Shown here in pieces: positions 13,535 to 26,121 of a stretch of DNA of 64,000 nucleotides. The stretch is from Chondrilla cf. caribensis. Taxonomy: Eukaryota > Porifera > Demospongiae > Chondrillida > Chondrillidae. A model generated the notes under the pieces. That model did no database searches. It saw nothing but the letters and a program-made list of their open reading frames with translations, and had not been told where the DNA came from. Location: positions 2,254,049 to 2,318,048 of the forward strand of contig OZ026554.1 in assembly GCA_964020155.1 (NCBI GenBank). Reading direction: 5' to 3'. Numbering within the stretch: the stretch's first letter is position 1; each line of letters begins with the position of its first letter. The translations under genes and the position numbers were made by a program.

Positions 13535-14430
13535 TGTTATTTTTACAATATTTTGGGAATTCACTAATAAGGACACGTTGATTGCTCGTTTTGCCTACAA
13601 TCTGTCCCCTATAGAAGGCACCTACAACCAGGTCTCAGTCTGCCGCAAACCAAAGCGTAGAGAATATGTTCACAGGTCCCCTGGCATGGTGCACAGCCAT
13701 CATAGAAGATCTGTCCTCTGATAACGTTCTGGATTGAAATTCAGTATTGTGTGCCCATTGTGACAATTGTTTTCACTGACAGCAGGATCATTGGGAAGAG
13801 AACTCCACAATGCGATGTGGAACCTCCTATATTCATTCTTCCCACATAATCTCAGCATCACAATTTCCCTGTGTTACCCTATATCATACAAACATACTTA
13901 AATAAATGCTAACCACAAACCACATAACCAGCCAGAGTCTGCTGGGGTTCTTGAAGGGTCTTCATGTAGATAAAATGCAGGTTTAAATAATTTGCCAGGC
14001 ATGCAATGTGCCTTTAGATAATAAACTGATATCACTTGCGACACTCCTTGAGGGCGATGCTGATGCAGTGAATTAAACACACATTGAATTTGGAAGGATT
14101 TCCAGGCTACCACCTGGAGAGCAGAATGTAACTTCCACCTACTTGATTCTAACTGGAGACCTACCTTACTTGCACCTCCATTACTTATTTGAAAGAGGAA
14201 AGGCTGTCAGTTGGAAACAGTTGAGTCAGTGAGCAGATTTGGAGTCCTCCTCCTGTATTCAGAAATACTCATAACTCCAACTCGGACAACTCAAAGACCT
14301 TCAACGAACACAGTATAGTATAATATATAGACAGTCATACACAATGTTCAGCCTTACCAATGATGAGGAGAGAGCAAAAGTGAGCTCCAAATTAGTGTAG
14401 GAAAAGAGACAGTCGTCCCACATATGTGAG
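13535..14430 (-). pseudogene. TIL-like and 5' exons of the receptor gene, decayed (unit 1)
   Basis: Minus-strand fragments read in order of transcription: an exon with MWDDCLFSYTNLEL ending at a CATTG/GTAAGG donor (about 14355-14425); an exon block around 13900-14110 (KAHCMPGKLFKPAFYL, related to LSKGTLPGKFKLHF in unit 5); and a Cys-rich stretch QIFYDGCAPCQGTC then RLRPGCRC (about 13610-13720), which fits a TIL/VWF-associated Cys module. Stops and frame changes interrupt it after RCLL. Domain naming rests on Cys spacing alone. Confidence 0.5.
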
Positions 14431-14689
14431 TCTTGATTGGTAATTGCTATGAACTTTGTGAAGCGATATGCACTCTTAATAGCACCAAAAAGTCATGATA
14501 CAAAGGTGAATACACTGAGTGATGATCTCCTTAGTACCAAAATGGTATAATACTAAGGATGAAATGATACAGACAGAATCCTCATACAAATATTATATAC
14601 ATGCACTGTCTATCTAACACGTGCACAACGTCAATGAATATGAACTGGACATACTCAATGTCATGGACGTGCAAAACTGTTACATACAC

Positions 14690-14850
14690 ATATGACAAGA
14701 AGCCACACAAGTTAGATAGCTGACCATCCCACCATAATGGGAGGCCACACAAGCGAGCTTGTTGACCCTCACATCTGATGGGAGGCCACACAAGTGAGCT
14801 TGTTGATCCTCACATCTGATGGGAGGCCGCACAAGTGAGCTTGTTATCGG
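14690..14850. repeat. Unit-boundary minisatellite, 41-bp period
   Basis: Three to four copies of a 41-bp repeat with core GAGGCCACACAAGTGAGCTT followed by GTTGATCCTCACATCTGATG. The last two copies differ at two or three bases. Related blocks mark every unit boundary in the window. Right of it, 14880-14950 holds three shorter copies of AGTCAATATGCTCATGGTAG. Confidence 0.85.
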
Positions 14851-16510
14851 GGTGGTTATGCTATGACAATATGCTCATTGCGCGCAGTGTTTTACTAAGT
14901 CAATATGCTCATGGTAGTGTTTTAATAAGTCAATATGCTCATGGTAGTGTTGTACGGGCATGATGGTATGTTGCCTCCAGTTAACCAAACTTGTTCTTAG
15001 CCTTCCAGGAGAGTCTGATCTCTATAATTCTTTTCACCATTGAATGTTTTTAAATACTTGCTTATAATATTGCTATAATATTTGAAATGACAAATGTATA
15101 TGCATTCACATGTAGCACCCATATTGATATAAGCACAACATATCACACACATATTATACAAGAAAATCTATCAATTGTCTATCAATGATCTGTTCAGATA
15201 CAAAGTCTCACTGGTTATCAATCAGTAGATCAACTAACATGGAACGCATCATCGATTACAGGGACATTATACATATCATAATTAGAGTGTGCTTGTACTC
15301 AAATTATAAACCATCTGTACTTAAAGGCATAAAATTAGATAGACCGGGAGTGAGGTGATAAGTATCATACCCTTATGATCAAATGTGCTATGGTGCTACA
15401 TTGATTGCACTCAGAGTTTTGAACATAGACTGCAAATTACTTGATTGTGGTTAAATGGCTCGATATCGGGATGATGGCTCCTAAAAAAACAGGTTAGTTT
15501 CTCTCTCCAACATTGGTCCTGGAAAATTACTTTAATTTCTTCAACAATTCACATTGTTCTTTACAGGAGAGCTGGTAGGGTTATTACTTCTAATCACCAC
15601 TGCACATGCATGTGTATGCATGTGTGTATGCATGAATGTGCATGTGTGTGCATTTGAACATTCATGAGAGTGTGTGCATATAATATAATACAGATAGTGG
15701 AAAGAGTGGTTTTACTACAAGGTTTCCCTTAATTGATTTATCATGCAGTCAAGTAAGGATTCTATATTTAGTTAGTCTGCACATTGTCAGGCATGAGTGC
15801 ATGCATATGCTATGTAAAGTTGCATGATTCAGCACAACAATATTAGCATGCAACAACAAAAATTATTGTCAAATCAAATTATCAGAATGTTATTGCAAGT
15901 GCATGTTTACACAACAGGTCACTAACCATGTTAACATGCAATCGTGCAAGCACACATGGTGTGATTCGACATGAGAACAGGATGTTTACTGCTTCAGTTA
16001 GAAACCTACCATACGTGCATGGACCATATAAGTCATAACATAATATATGACATAACATAATAACATACAACACAGGAAGGATTGAAGTACGTATTATAGT
16101 ACATAGTTCAGATAATTATGTACAGCAAACTTGAAAGGGATACAGTGTGCATATCAAGATTCAGCTCAACTAGAGGATGACAAACCACATTGGTTCATTC
16201 ATGTGGTGATGGAAGCCTTCTCTTGAGGAACATTGGCAGGGGAGTGTAGAGAATAACTCTCTCACACAGTATCTAACCAAATACAGACAGGAGGAAGACT
16301 TGGTAGTGCAAATGTACAGATACTGTACACATATCCTAGAGAGAAAATGAATTAACTTAATATAATATATTGGCTCAATTTCATATATCGTGACATTGAA
16401 AATCACCAACTGTGGAATATAGCTTTATAAATAACCAGTCCACTATGACAGGAATGCTATAAAATAGTACGAGGAATTTGACTTGTGCTTTGGACGTGTG
16501 CAGTGTATAC
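14851..16510. other. Unit 2 5' flank, non-coding
   Basis: Homologous to the unit 1 flank and to the flanks before the other collagen genes. No coding exon was recognised. The stretch at 15180-15270 matches 26790-26880 and 37360-37440. Confidence 0.65.
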
Positions 16511-16632
16511 ATTGTCAATGAATATCATTGAAAGTGGGTGTGTCCTCCAAGTGGCTATTAAATTAGTCTGCTCTGCTGTGGTTACCACAAACTAGCACTA
16601 ACAAACTGAGTGTGTTGGCTGGAGCTACAGTT
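16511..16632 (+). promoter_or_regulatory. Conserved promoter/5'UTR block, collagen gene 2
   Basis: Same block as before gene 1. TGTGGTTACCACA, a perfect inverted RUNX-type pair, lies at 16577-16589, exactly 56 bp before the ATG. Confidence 0.6.
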
Positions 16633-17065
16633 ATGGTCCCAAACGTTAAGGTCTTTCTACAAGTGGCTCTTTTGTGCTATGTGGTGACTACCAGTATCGG
16701 GGGTGGCATTGACTTCCAAAAGGCATTGACCATACTTCAGAAGGAAGTGGAGAATCTCAAACAGCAGTCTAAAGAAGAGATAGCTGCACTGGTGACTGAA
16801 ATCAAGTTACTTCATCAGAAGAATGAACAGCTGGAGAAGAGGTTAGAGCAAATTGAAGCCGAAGGTTAGTTGCACTGAGATTCTAATCTATTAATCAGTA
16901 TAATATAAGTACAATAATACAAGTTTCCAGTTTGTCACTTACTGTCACAGTCACAATTTAGTACTTATTTGTCTCAAGCAACTACCCTGATACTGCAGAT
17001 CCAAATGTGGGGTGTGTTAAGGCATACATGTGTGGGTGGGTGTATGTGTGTTTGTGTGCATGTGC

Positions 17066-17123
<58 letters not shown>

Positions 17124-18358
17124 ATGTGTGTGTGCATGTGTGTGTATGTGTGTGCGTGTATGTATGTGTGCATGTGGGAGTGCATTGATACACTGGATGT
17201 ACACACAGTGAAGGTATTAGGCCAAAATGCACCCTTGTCTTTCAAGTAGGGTTAAAGTCAGATTACATTAACAGGGTTCAGATTAGAGTAATTTGAAACA
17301 AGCTGTGTGTGCATGCGTGTGTGTGGTCACAGAGATTGGATATACATGTTAAACTTTGGTACATATGTGTGTACACAAATTGCGCTATAATTGTTGCTAT
17401 GGTGTGTATATGAATGGAGTACATTGAGAGAGGGGTACACATTGTATTATTACATTAATTTTGTGGCCCTTTACCATTTCATTTTAACTTTATACAATTA
17501 TTACTATATATAAAAGCACAATTAACACATGGATACACTATACATAATATATAAATGTAAATCATATATACACATAATTTTATTATATACAAATTTCTAC
17601 ATTTGGGATTCTTGGGATTCCTGAACCTGTATTATCAGGAATCTTTTAGGCAAATTATTAGCAGTCCTCTGATAACTCTTATTTTGAGATAATTCCCTTA
17701 ATTATTAATACTCACGTTACACATATCCTTCAAAATAATCTACTTGTCTTCAACAGAATTGGACAAACCTCTCCAAAGAATGAGACGTGGAGACACTGTT
17801 TCCCCAACACCTGAACCTTGCACTTGTCCACCTGGACCACCTGGACCACCTGGTAAACCTGGATCAAAAGGTGAAAAGGGACAGCGTGGACATCGAGGCA
17901 AAATAGGAGCAATGGGGTTGAATGGGACAGATGGTGAGAAGGGTGAACAGGGAAATACAGGTCCCCAAGGAATGGGTGGACAGAAAGGTGAACCAGGAGT
18001 AAAGGGATTGCAAGGACCACCAGGAATTAAGGGGCCAATAGGTGGACCAGGACTCAATGGAACCAAGGGAGAAAAGGGTGAACAAGGAGATCAAGGAGTT
18101 AATGGAACAAAAGGTGAACATGGAGAAAAAGGACAACCAGGAAATGATGGACAGAAAGGACCAGAAGGACTGAAAGGACCAGAAGGACCACCAGGACCAA
18201 AAGGAGACATAGGACCCCAAGGACCACAAGGAGATATTGAACCAAAATGCCTAGGATCGAAAGGACTACCCAAATCAAAGGGAGGAGAGGAAGAAAATGA
18301 TAAAGTTAATGGGACAACAACTAAACCGCTAAACAACGGAAACAACATACAAGGATAG
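16633..18358 (+). CDS. Short-chain collagen-like protein 2 (two exons)
   Basis: Exons 16633-16864 and 17757-18358 with a phase-1 intron (GAAG/GTTAGT donor, CAACAG acceptor); 277 aa. Signal peptide about 1-23, coiled coil about 24-84 ([31 protein letters not shown]), RMRR at 85-88, and C99-T-C101 just before [13 protein letters not shown]. The Gly-X-Y helix has KGE/GEKGEQ charge motifs and three in-helix NGT sequons. The helix ends in a short non-collagenous tail with one Cys (EPKCLG) and another NGT. No C-propeptide or NC1 domain. The ATG has G at -3 and +4. A further in-frame GTG/TTG run upstream is 5'UTR. Probably a secreted homotrimer or heterotrimer with its neighbours. Confidence 0.92.
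17067..17160. repeat. (TG)n microsatellite in intron 1
   Basis: A pure TG run at about 17068-17122 followed by interrupted copies. Long Cys/Val and His/Thr frames across it are artefacts. A related tract is present at the same intron position in units 3, 4 and 6. Confidence 0.95.
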
Positions 18359-18441
18359 CAGTAATCACGGGGAATGTACTAATGATTATCGACAAATTTA
18401 TATAGTACAATTATTGGATCTGAAATTAAAGAAATGTAATG

Positions 18442-18447
18442 AATAAA
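18442..18447 (+). promoter_or_regulatory. Poly(A) signal, collagen gene 2
   Basis: AATAAA lies 83 bp after the stop of collagen gene 2, within the conserved 3' flank. Confidence 0.55.
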
Positions 18448-18728
18448 ACTAATGATAAATTTTCCACTACATTAGTTCTTAATTGTTGTAATCAGTTGAT
18501 AAATCAAGATCAAGATATGTGACATTATTCCGGATAACCTATGAGTAGTAAACAGGTAACACTGCATAATATCTAAGTTGAACAAAATCAAATAAACCAT
18601 TGCAGTAATTGAAATCAGAATCACTATCTTTCATCATTAATTAATTGGAATGTCAAAGGTAACAAATTGGATCAAAAGTCAAGAATAATAACTGACACAC
18701 AACCTATAAACAGATACAAATACAAGTA

Positions 18729-20153
18729 CAGTGAATTCTCGTTAATCCGCCACCGCTTTATCCGCCAAACCTTTTTATCCGCCGTAGTTTTCGGGTACCA
18801 ATTCATATTGTATGCAATTGCTGTTAATGTAATCCGCCATCCGCCTAATCCGCCTCCGCCACTAATTGGTACGCTTACTTCCGCTTTTAGTACGTGTTAC
18901 TTAACACTTAATCCGCCAGGCGTCAGTCTTGCTATTAGAAACTACTTGATTATGGCCACTAAACGTTCGAGAACAGAGTTGACTATCACCCAGAAGCAGG
19001 AGATATGTACGTACAAAGAGAAAAACACAAAGGCAACACAGGAGCAACTTGCAGACCATTTCTCGAAGCAATGGAAGACATCTATCGCTAGGCGGACAAT
19101 CGGGGACATTTTGAAGAGAAAGGCTGATTGGGATGTTCACAAGGCACACCAAATTAAGGTGAAGCGAATGAGGAAGCCGAAGTTTGAAGCTGTTGAAGAG
19201 GCGCTCGGAATGTGGTTTCAAGGAATGCAGGCGAAAAAAGCTATCATTACCGACGCTATACTACTCGAGAAAGGCAAGTATTTTGCCGAGCGCCTGAACT
19301 GTGAGGAGTTCGTAGGATCGTCAGGTTGGCTCGGTCGTTTCAAGTCAAGGAATGGGATTTCCCTGAAGCTACTACATGGAGAAGGAGCCTCTATTGATTC
19401 CAGTGTAGCTTTGAACGGAAGGAGCGAGCTTCGTAAGGTAACGAGTGCGTATGACCCGCAAGACATCTACAATATGGACGAAACGGGGTTGTTCTACCGA
19501 ATGCCTCCTAGTAAAACTTTAGCCCAAGGTCCTCGGCAAGGTACTAAGCAGTACAAAGATAGAATAACGCTGGCCTTGTGTACCAACAGTGATGGTTCAG
19601 ATTCTTTTAAGCCACTGGTCATTGGGAAAAGTGCTCGACCACGTTGCTTTAGAGACTTCCATCCTGGTGCTTATGTGATGTACTATAACAACCAAAAGGC
19701 ATGGATGACCAGATATATTTTTAGTGAATGGCTGCATCATTTTGATGATTACATCACAAGAAAGAAAAATAGACCAGTACTGTTACTTCTCGACAATGTT
19801 GCAAGTCACTTTCCATCAAATGTTGATGACCTGAAGTGTGTTAAACTACACTACTTACCGCCTAACACCACAAGTCAGCTACAACCATTAGATGCGGGGA
19901 TCATCAAGGCCTTCAAAGCATGGTACCGTCGATCTCAGTTAAAACGCCTCATCCAATTACTTGAGGATGGAAAAAAACCAGATATCAACCTTAGAGAAGC
20001 CCTTTGCTATATTGCAGTAGCCTGGAAGACTATCTCCACTACAACAATAAGTAATTGCTGGAAACATACAGGAATTATGTCCACAACGATTGAAAATTCT
20101 GAGTCAGATTCGCTAGCTGAAGAGAATGATCTTAGCATACTCCTCGACACAGG
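18729..20153 (+). mobile_element. Tigger/pogo-like DNA transposon, right end lost
   Basis: The left end CAGTGAATTCTCGTTAATCC follows target TA (18727-18728). Host sequence resumes at TA (20154-20155) as TAGTAGAATCTACT, exactly as in the uninterrupted unit-4 flank (42035-42050). The expected right inverted repeat ending in CACTG is absent; the element stops at CGACACAGG. It encodes the transposase at 18952. Confidence 0.8.
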
Positions 20154-20169
20154 TAGTAGAATCTACTGA
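18952..20169 (+). CDS. Tigger-like (pogo superfamily) transposase
   Basis: The open frame is 405 aa from the first ATG that gives the family N-terminus (MATKRSRTELTITQKQEIC). Residues about 8-60 are a Psq/CENP-B-type HTH. Residues about 75-140 are a second CENPB/Tc5-type HTH (SSGWLGRFKSRNGIS). The DDE_1 domain follows, with D176 (YNMDETG), D281 (LLLLDN) and D314 (QPLDAG), so the catalytic triad is DD32D and intact. The usual DNxPAH motif reads DNVASH. The last codons (after LLDTG) are host sequence beyond the lost right end, so the native C-terminus is replaced. It is a transposase gene in an element that can probably no longer move in cis. A domesticated role is not indicated. Confidence 0.9.
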   Translation: MATKRSRTELTITQKQEICTYKEKNTKATQEQLADHFSKQWKTSIARRTIGDILKRKADWDVHKAHQIKVKRMRKPKFEAVEEALGMWFQGMQAKKAIITDAILLEKGKYFAERLNCEEFVGSSGWLGRFKSRNGISLKLLHGEGASIDSSVALNGRSELRKVTSAYDPQDIYNMDETGLFYRMPPSKTLAQGPRQGTKQYKDRITLALCTNSDGSDSFKPLVIGKSARPRCFRDFHPGAYVMYYNNQKAWMTRYIFSEWLHHFDDYITRKKNRPVLLLLDNVASHFPSNVDDLKCVKLHYLPPNTTSQLQPLDAGIIKAFKAWYRRSQLKRLIQLLEDGKKPDINLREALCYIAVAWKTISTTTISNCWKHTGIMSTTIENSESDSLAEENDLSILLDTGSRIY

Positions 20170-21510
20170 AGCTTTTCAAAATCTGATCTCTTATGATCAT
20201 AAGCATGTCAACTCAACGTATACAACACTTGCATAGACCTATAATTATATAGAGAGTCAATGAAATGTAGGTTTATTGCAAATATTGCTAATTTAAAATT
20301 TGAACTGCCAAAATCAATAATCAAATTGTTCATAAATCTCTCTAGTTAATTAACTATAATATTACTCATTATTTACTTATTAATTTTCACAATAATAATA
20401 ATATGTATTTCATTACTCAACATTACTGTAATAATAATAATAAAAAGTGTGTATGTATATGAACATTTGAATGATTCACAATGTATATACAAACTTAATG
20501 CACCGTTATTGAAAAATGAATATGAATTAGTACACACAAACACATGATTGTGCACGTGTGTCATGGACATTCGAAAGTGAAATGGCGCAAGTATAATTAC
20601 CACTATCACCACACCCTGCTTTACAATCGGACATTTAGTAGCAAGAAATTACTACTATTCCCTCTAAATGGATGAATTGTGTGCACTTCCCAGTTTTTGA
20701 TTTAAAGCAGTATAGCAAGGAAAAGTAGATCCTATACACAATCCTGTAAAACAGATGACTCTGTAAGAGGATGAAATAGGTATATTGCATGAAATAAAGT
20801 TTGATTAGAATAAAGTGAGTACAAAACTCTATCATAATAATAGAATAAATACAAAACAAACCGTCCGTGTCTTAAGGCAATACAGTGTTGTATGCCTTGT
20901 ACAATAATATTATGTGTGCACAATTATAGTAGCAGGGCAGAAGCAGCACGCACTGTGGTGCTCTACATGGCAGACTAATGGATTTGGTTGTTTGGTTGAA
21001 TGCCACATGGGAAAGCAGCCAAGTCACTTGTTTAGGCCTACATTTGGACATATTATGTATAGGACACTGTTCCCGATATAGATCAAATATTACTCCAGGG
21101 ACATTATGACATGTGAAGAATTTGTTTCGTAATTGTTATTCATTACTCATTGATATTCATTGTCTTTTACCTTTGCTGTAGTAACAAATCATCTTTGTTG
21201 TGGTTGGTCTTAGCGGATGATACCTTTCATATTTCCGTCATGACTGTGCAATTCCAGCGGACCATATATCTCACAAACGGGAATGTCATAACAAAAACAC
21301 ATACCATTTTGTGAAGTTAACTCTGAGGTGTAAAACGTAAAATGAAAATCCGTACAAATGGGACATAGTATTCGGTCGCTTTTGGGTACTCACAAAAGAG
21401 CAGTTATGGGACAAAATCACCTCATTTAAAACATGTTGAAATAACGTTAATAAAGAATTAATACAATATTAATATGCAACAGTATAATATATTTAGTACA
21501 CAATCTTCGG
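20170..21510. other. 3' flank and spacer of unit 2, non-coding
   Basis: 20170-20330 continues the conserved 3' flank (CAATGAAATGTAGGTTTATTGC, as at 5205, 29755). From about 20560 some sequence matches the receptor-gene spacer (GAAAGTGAAATGGCGC-AATATAATTACC, as at 13310 and 33690). No open exon was found. 20640-21510 has no homologue recognised by eye. Confidence 0.5.
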
Positions 21511-21605
21511 CCTTACCACTAGCGAGGGGCAAGCAGAAGTGAGCTCCAATTTAGTGTAGGAACAGAGACAGTCGTCGTACATGTGCAGGACTCTATTTGT
21601 CTTGC
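21511..21605 (-). pseudogene. 5'-type receptor exon remnant (unit 2a)
   Basis: The minus strand reads MYDDCLCSYTKLELTSACPS before a GTAAGG donor, homologous to copies at about 14355-14425, 26055-26120, 36225-36290 and 59135-59200. The rest of the receptor gene is missing to its left, so this is an orphan exon. Confidence 0.55.
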
Positions 21606-22669
21606 AGACATGCCAACTCTCATGCATTATGGGTGGAACTCACACATTCAGTGCTGATCTCATGCTCTCACACAAGCATAAGCATTATCTCATGCATTGC
21701 CCTGTGATATTATTCATTGTTAATGAGCATAACACTTTAAATTGAGACACAGATCATGATATTATGTGGCTTCAATTTGTTGGTAAGTTTTTCCCTATTG
21801 AGTGTATAGTGTCGACACAGCAAAGAAATACCACTATGACTTATAACAGGGTGCACAGTACTAAGAATTATTGGTAATACTTTTGCATTTTTTGTAAATT
21901 AAGTTAAACTTATAAGCTATGTATCGTACTTTGTATACCTTCATTGTAATGTTCATAGTCAATTTATTATCCTGAGTTTGATAATCTATACTTGCGCACG
22001 CTGGTATGCCACTTCAAGGGGTGGGCATCAACATGTCTCACTCCTAAACCATGCAATCTCACTCATTTTGGAGACATGGAAAAACTGGTTGGCATCTCTG
22101 GGCCTGTCACAAATATGTCAAAAGGTATGTCTGAGGAACTACATGTGAGAATTGATCATGGAGTTTGAACTTAGGAGACTTGTTCATTGATAATATAATG
22201 GCTATGGCTACTGGGCGATGATATCCTTAATACAATAATGGTATAATACTTACATAATGCATGTGTGCAATATCAATGTACACACACAGGACATACTCAT
22301 GCATGGATATGCAGTGAATACAAGAAATTGCCACAATTTTTTTTCAAAGAATGTGGTGGATAAACAAATTTGGCTGATTAACCGGATATTCATTGATACG
22401 TGTACATTATATTGGTATTGAGAAATTGTGGAAGATTAAAGTGTTGGCAAATAAAGTGGTTGCGGATTAATAAGAACTCATTGTTCCACATTGCTACACA
22501 CATAACAAGAAGCCAACCAAGCTAGATTGTAGACCTTTGCATCCATAGTGTGCAGCATTAAAGGTTACTTAACCCTCCCTGTAATGAAGTTCTACAACTA
22601 CGGACAGCTGTATGCTGTGCTCATGTTTTGTTGTCTCTTTATTTGTGATCTTAATATGTTTGCTTCTTT

Positions 22670-22850
22670 GCAGATAATAATAGGGGACCTCACAAGTGAG
22701 CTTGCTAACAATCACATCTGATGGGAGCAATGGAGCTTGTTTTCTTGGAATCACAACACATGTTACAAGAGGTCAAACAGATAAGCTCGGAATTATCCCA
22801 ATCAGGCAGCTGGCTGCACCATGAACTTGTTGATCAATCACATACTGAAT
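22670..22850. repeat. Unit-boundary minisatellite block
   Basis: Degenerate copies of the boundary repeat (GGGACCTCACAAGTGAGCTT, then AATCACATCTGATGGGAGCA), followed by GGCAGCTGGCTGCACCATGA, which also closes the blocks at 36760, 53270 and 59780. Confidence 0.7.
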
Positions 22851-23676
22851 ACTGCACAGTGCTGTGGTGTACCAGCTCTGAATGTGTACTAGTATATTAA
22901 TGAATACAGTTAAAGTGAACAATGGATGGAGTTTATGGTCAAATTTAACTGAGATCTGCACTCCATGTGTGACTTAGCTTATGTGGGAACACAATATGCA
23001 GTACACATTTGATGGATTGTACGTACTAATGGGAATATATATTCACAGAAAAACTTCTGTTCTTTGACATGAGTCACATATAGTACATAGCAATCGGGAT
23101 ACAGTAGCAATAGAATGTGCTCTAACAAACTGACATTTCAGCTGAATCGGATATCATTGCAATGTTTGAAGGAGGGCAGGGTAAGGATCATAACTTATTT
23201 AGGTATAACGTATTAGCGAGAACGTCTATGTAAGCATAATATATATATTTGAATGTCACGCCAATTAGAGCCACTATTCGAGTAAATGAAAGTCAGGTGG
23301 TTTCAGAGTACTATTGTTATGTTCTTGAACATTTTAAAATATATAAAATATATAAATACGTTAATAGTAAAGAATCTACATTGCAACGGCATGATCAGAA
23401 ATCAATTGCAGAACATAATGACCCATGTGGATAACACATAATGTAACAATAACATGTGAACATGAAACGGCATGAACGTTGGAGTAAAGTGTTTCCCCTA
23501 ATTACAAGGAAGGCACAAAATAATATATATATTATAGATATTTATATGTATGATGATATGTTTGATGTTATGACATTAATCATAATAAAATATTTAAGAT
23601 TGTACGTACATACATATAATATGAATATATATCAGCAATAAACATACATACTACACTCAATACGTACATATATTAT
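22851..23676. other. Unit 2b left part; collagen portion deleted
   Basis: 22851-22990 is the start-of-unit flank (as at 1-100). By about 23395 the sequence already matches the region left of the Ig exons (as at 10380-10500 and 30330-30440). The whole collagen gene and its promoter are therefore missing from this sub-unit. No exon was seen. Confidence 0.6.
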
Positions 23677-24466
23677 TCAATATGTGCAAGGTTTTACTGT
23701 TTCTTCAATCTCATCCATCAACAATTCAGATTCCGTCAATTCACAGGAGAACAAATTGAACCCTGAATAATCAACAGTGGGTGTAGTCACAGTTAAGATG
23801 TGGAGATCTTGGTGGACTACATCCTTGATGGAATCCTCAAATGCCTTAGAGCTACTTATCCTCAACACTAAAAGTGTACATAGCGGACATTCAGTCTACA
23901 AAACACTGCAGGCACAAATCACTATACCAGTGGGTACCTCCCCTCAGTACATGCAGAGATGGTCAGAGAACATGAGGACAGAGACTATTATAAGAGAATA
24001 GAGAGAAGGTAGAGAGTATACTGCTAATGGACACATGTTGGCATGACAAGAGAATGTGACTACTCATACAGTACATACAGTACATAATGTACATAGCATA
24101 TTCTCTGTACTATGTGTCTGCAGAGATGAATATATGTACAAGTTTGTTGCCTTGATCCACAAAGAGTCGAGCTAGAGAGAAGAGTTGAACCTTCAGTTCA
24201 GTAGTGAAGTACTGGTAGCAGCTACTGGAGAGGTTGAGTGCACTGGTACTGCTATCATTGACATTCTGCTAGATGGACCTGAGTGCAGTTGAGGACTAAG
24301 TGAGAGAGAGTACACATTATCACTGTTACCCACAATAATGACTTAAAAGTGAGGACATCTTCTACTTATACACAGGTACCGTACATACACAAGTACAGAA
24401 TGAGTACATGCAGAGTAGCAGAATAACAGCCAGTACAGTTGAACACAGACAGTGGCTGCAGGTCCT
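23677..24466 (-). pseudogene. Ig-like exon and microexon remnant (unit 2b)
   Basis: The minus strand reads EDSIKDVVHQDLHILTV, then TPTVDYSGFNLFSCELTESE, homologous to the Ig-like exon of unit 1 and keeping the F-strand-type Cys. The part upstream of SSKAF is out of frame. A copy of the 34-nt microexon lies at about 24433-24466 (acceptor TTGTACAG kept, donor changed to G/GCTGTT). Confidence 0.6.
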
Positions 24467-24729
24467 GTACAAGAAGAGAAATGACATTAAAAACACATCA
24501 CATTGCAGTGGATGAGTTTACAACTTGGTTGTTGCCTATAGTGTGATGTCTACAACTAGATTGTCCCCCACAGTGATGCCATGGTTACAGCTAGTTGTTG
24601 ACAAAGTGTGAGGTTCAGTTTTTAAGCAGCCTTCACATATCAATATGCTCACAGACCAACATTTTGTCAAAGACTGCTGAGCAGACAGTTTACTTTCACT
24701 AATGAGAACAAGAACGTTCTCTCTACTTT

Positions 24730-24894
24730 GGAAGGTGCACCCACTGACGTCCACCGGGCCCCACTCTCCTGACGGGGAACAGGTCCTCCTCGCCTGGGAA
24801 TTGGGATGTAACCTCAGACTAGCAAGTGAACAATGTACGGATTCCGTAACACCCGGTGAAGTAGAGGACCATTAATCGAACTCGGAAACTAGAT
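24730..24894 (-). pseudogene. Truncated HRM-like exon (unit 2b)
   Basis: The minus strand keeps VDVSGCTFQSRENV but then continues into unrelated sequence (LVLISESKLSAQQSLTKCW) instead of the paralogous SGVVIVTVNTT. A deletion removed the 3' part and its donor. Confidence 0.7.
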
Positions 24895-25309
24895 CTATTG
24901 GACAACCGTGATCTTGAAGTATTCTGCAGTGAACGAAGATCGAAAACGTGAAAAGTTCCTTCACTTCATCTTCGTTTTACCGAATTTATGACTACAAAGA
25001 ACCTCGAATCACTCCTGGAAAGCCATAACAATCAGCAAAGAAATTTAATGGCCGTAACATCCCAGAGGTTCGAAAGTAAAATGGCGCTAATATAATTACA
25101 CCACCCACACACTTTGCATCACATTCGGCCATAGCGAGGAGCTTATAACTGTTCACTCCAAATTTACAATAGATTTATTGCATTATTGATTTGCAAATGA
25201 CAAGCTCTGCACTCACACTGAGATAATAATAAATATTATATTGACTATATGAATTACATTTATGTATGCTTATGAATCTTGTCAATCATGAACACAATAA
25301 TTATAATTT

Positions 25310-26121
25310 TTGCAATATTTTGGGCATTCACGCGGGAGGACACATTGGTTGTTCCTTTTGTCCACAATCCTGAACCTGTCCCTTAGGCCACCCACAACCA
25401 GGTCTGCAAACCAAAGTGCAGAGAATAATATTATATGGGGATGTTCACAGATCCCCTGGCATGGTGCACAACCATCATAGAAGATCTGTCCTCTGATAAT
25501 GTTCTGGATTGAAATTCAGTTACTGTATTGTATGCCCACTGTGACATTTGTTTTCACTCACGTCACAGTAGGATCCTTAGGAAGAGAACTTCAAAATGCA
25601 ATGAAAAACTTCCTTAATTTGTCATTCTGCATTATCTCAGCATCACAATTTACCTGTAATCACGTCAAACATTATTATACAAACTTATATAAATCCTAAC
25701 CACAAACTACATAACCAGACAAGTTCTGCGGGGGCTCCTGAAAGGTCTACGTGTAACTTGATTCTAACATGGAGACCCGCATTACTTGCTTGAAAGAGGA
25801 ATGTCTGTCAGTTGAAAACGGTTGAGTCAGCAATAAGATTTGGAGTCCTCCTGCACAAATGGCAATAAAGGTATTCAGAAACACACACAACTGCATCTCA
25901 GCCGACTTTTTTAGACGAAGACTTCAATGAAAACAGCAATAAAGCAGGCTAATAGAGGCAAGGTTAATTGTATTTGTAATCTGTAATCTGTTTATAATAT
26001 TATTCATGTGATAGTATAATATATAGCCAGTCATATAAACTAAGTTTGATCTTACCGCTAGTGAGGGGAGAGCAGAAGTGAGCCCCAATTCTGTGTAGGA
26101 ACATAGACCGTCGTCCCACAT
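25310..26121 (-). pseudogene. TIL-like and 5' exon remnants (unit 2b)
   Basis: Minus-strand pieces are GQIFYDGCAPCQGICEHP (about 25440-25495), CRPGCGWPKG (one TIL Cys changed to Trp), and DKRNNQCVLPRECPKYC in another frame (about 25310-25360). The 5' exon reads MWDDGLCSYTELGLTSALPS (26055-26121). Together these give the C-x2-C-x3-C ... CxPGCxCP ... CVLPxECP plan of a TIL module. Frameshifts separate the pieces. Confidence 0.6.

Noticed and set aside
14690..14850. Possible CRISPR-like array
   Set aside because: Contiguous 41-bp tandem repeats without unique spacers in a eukaryotic context.
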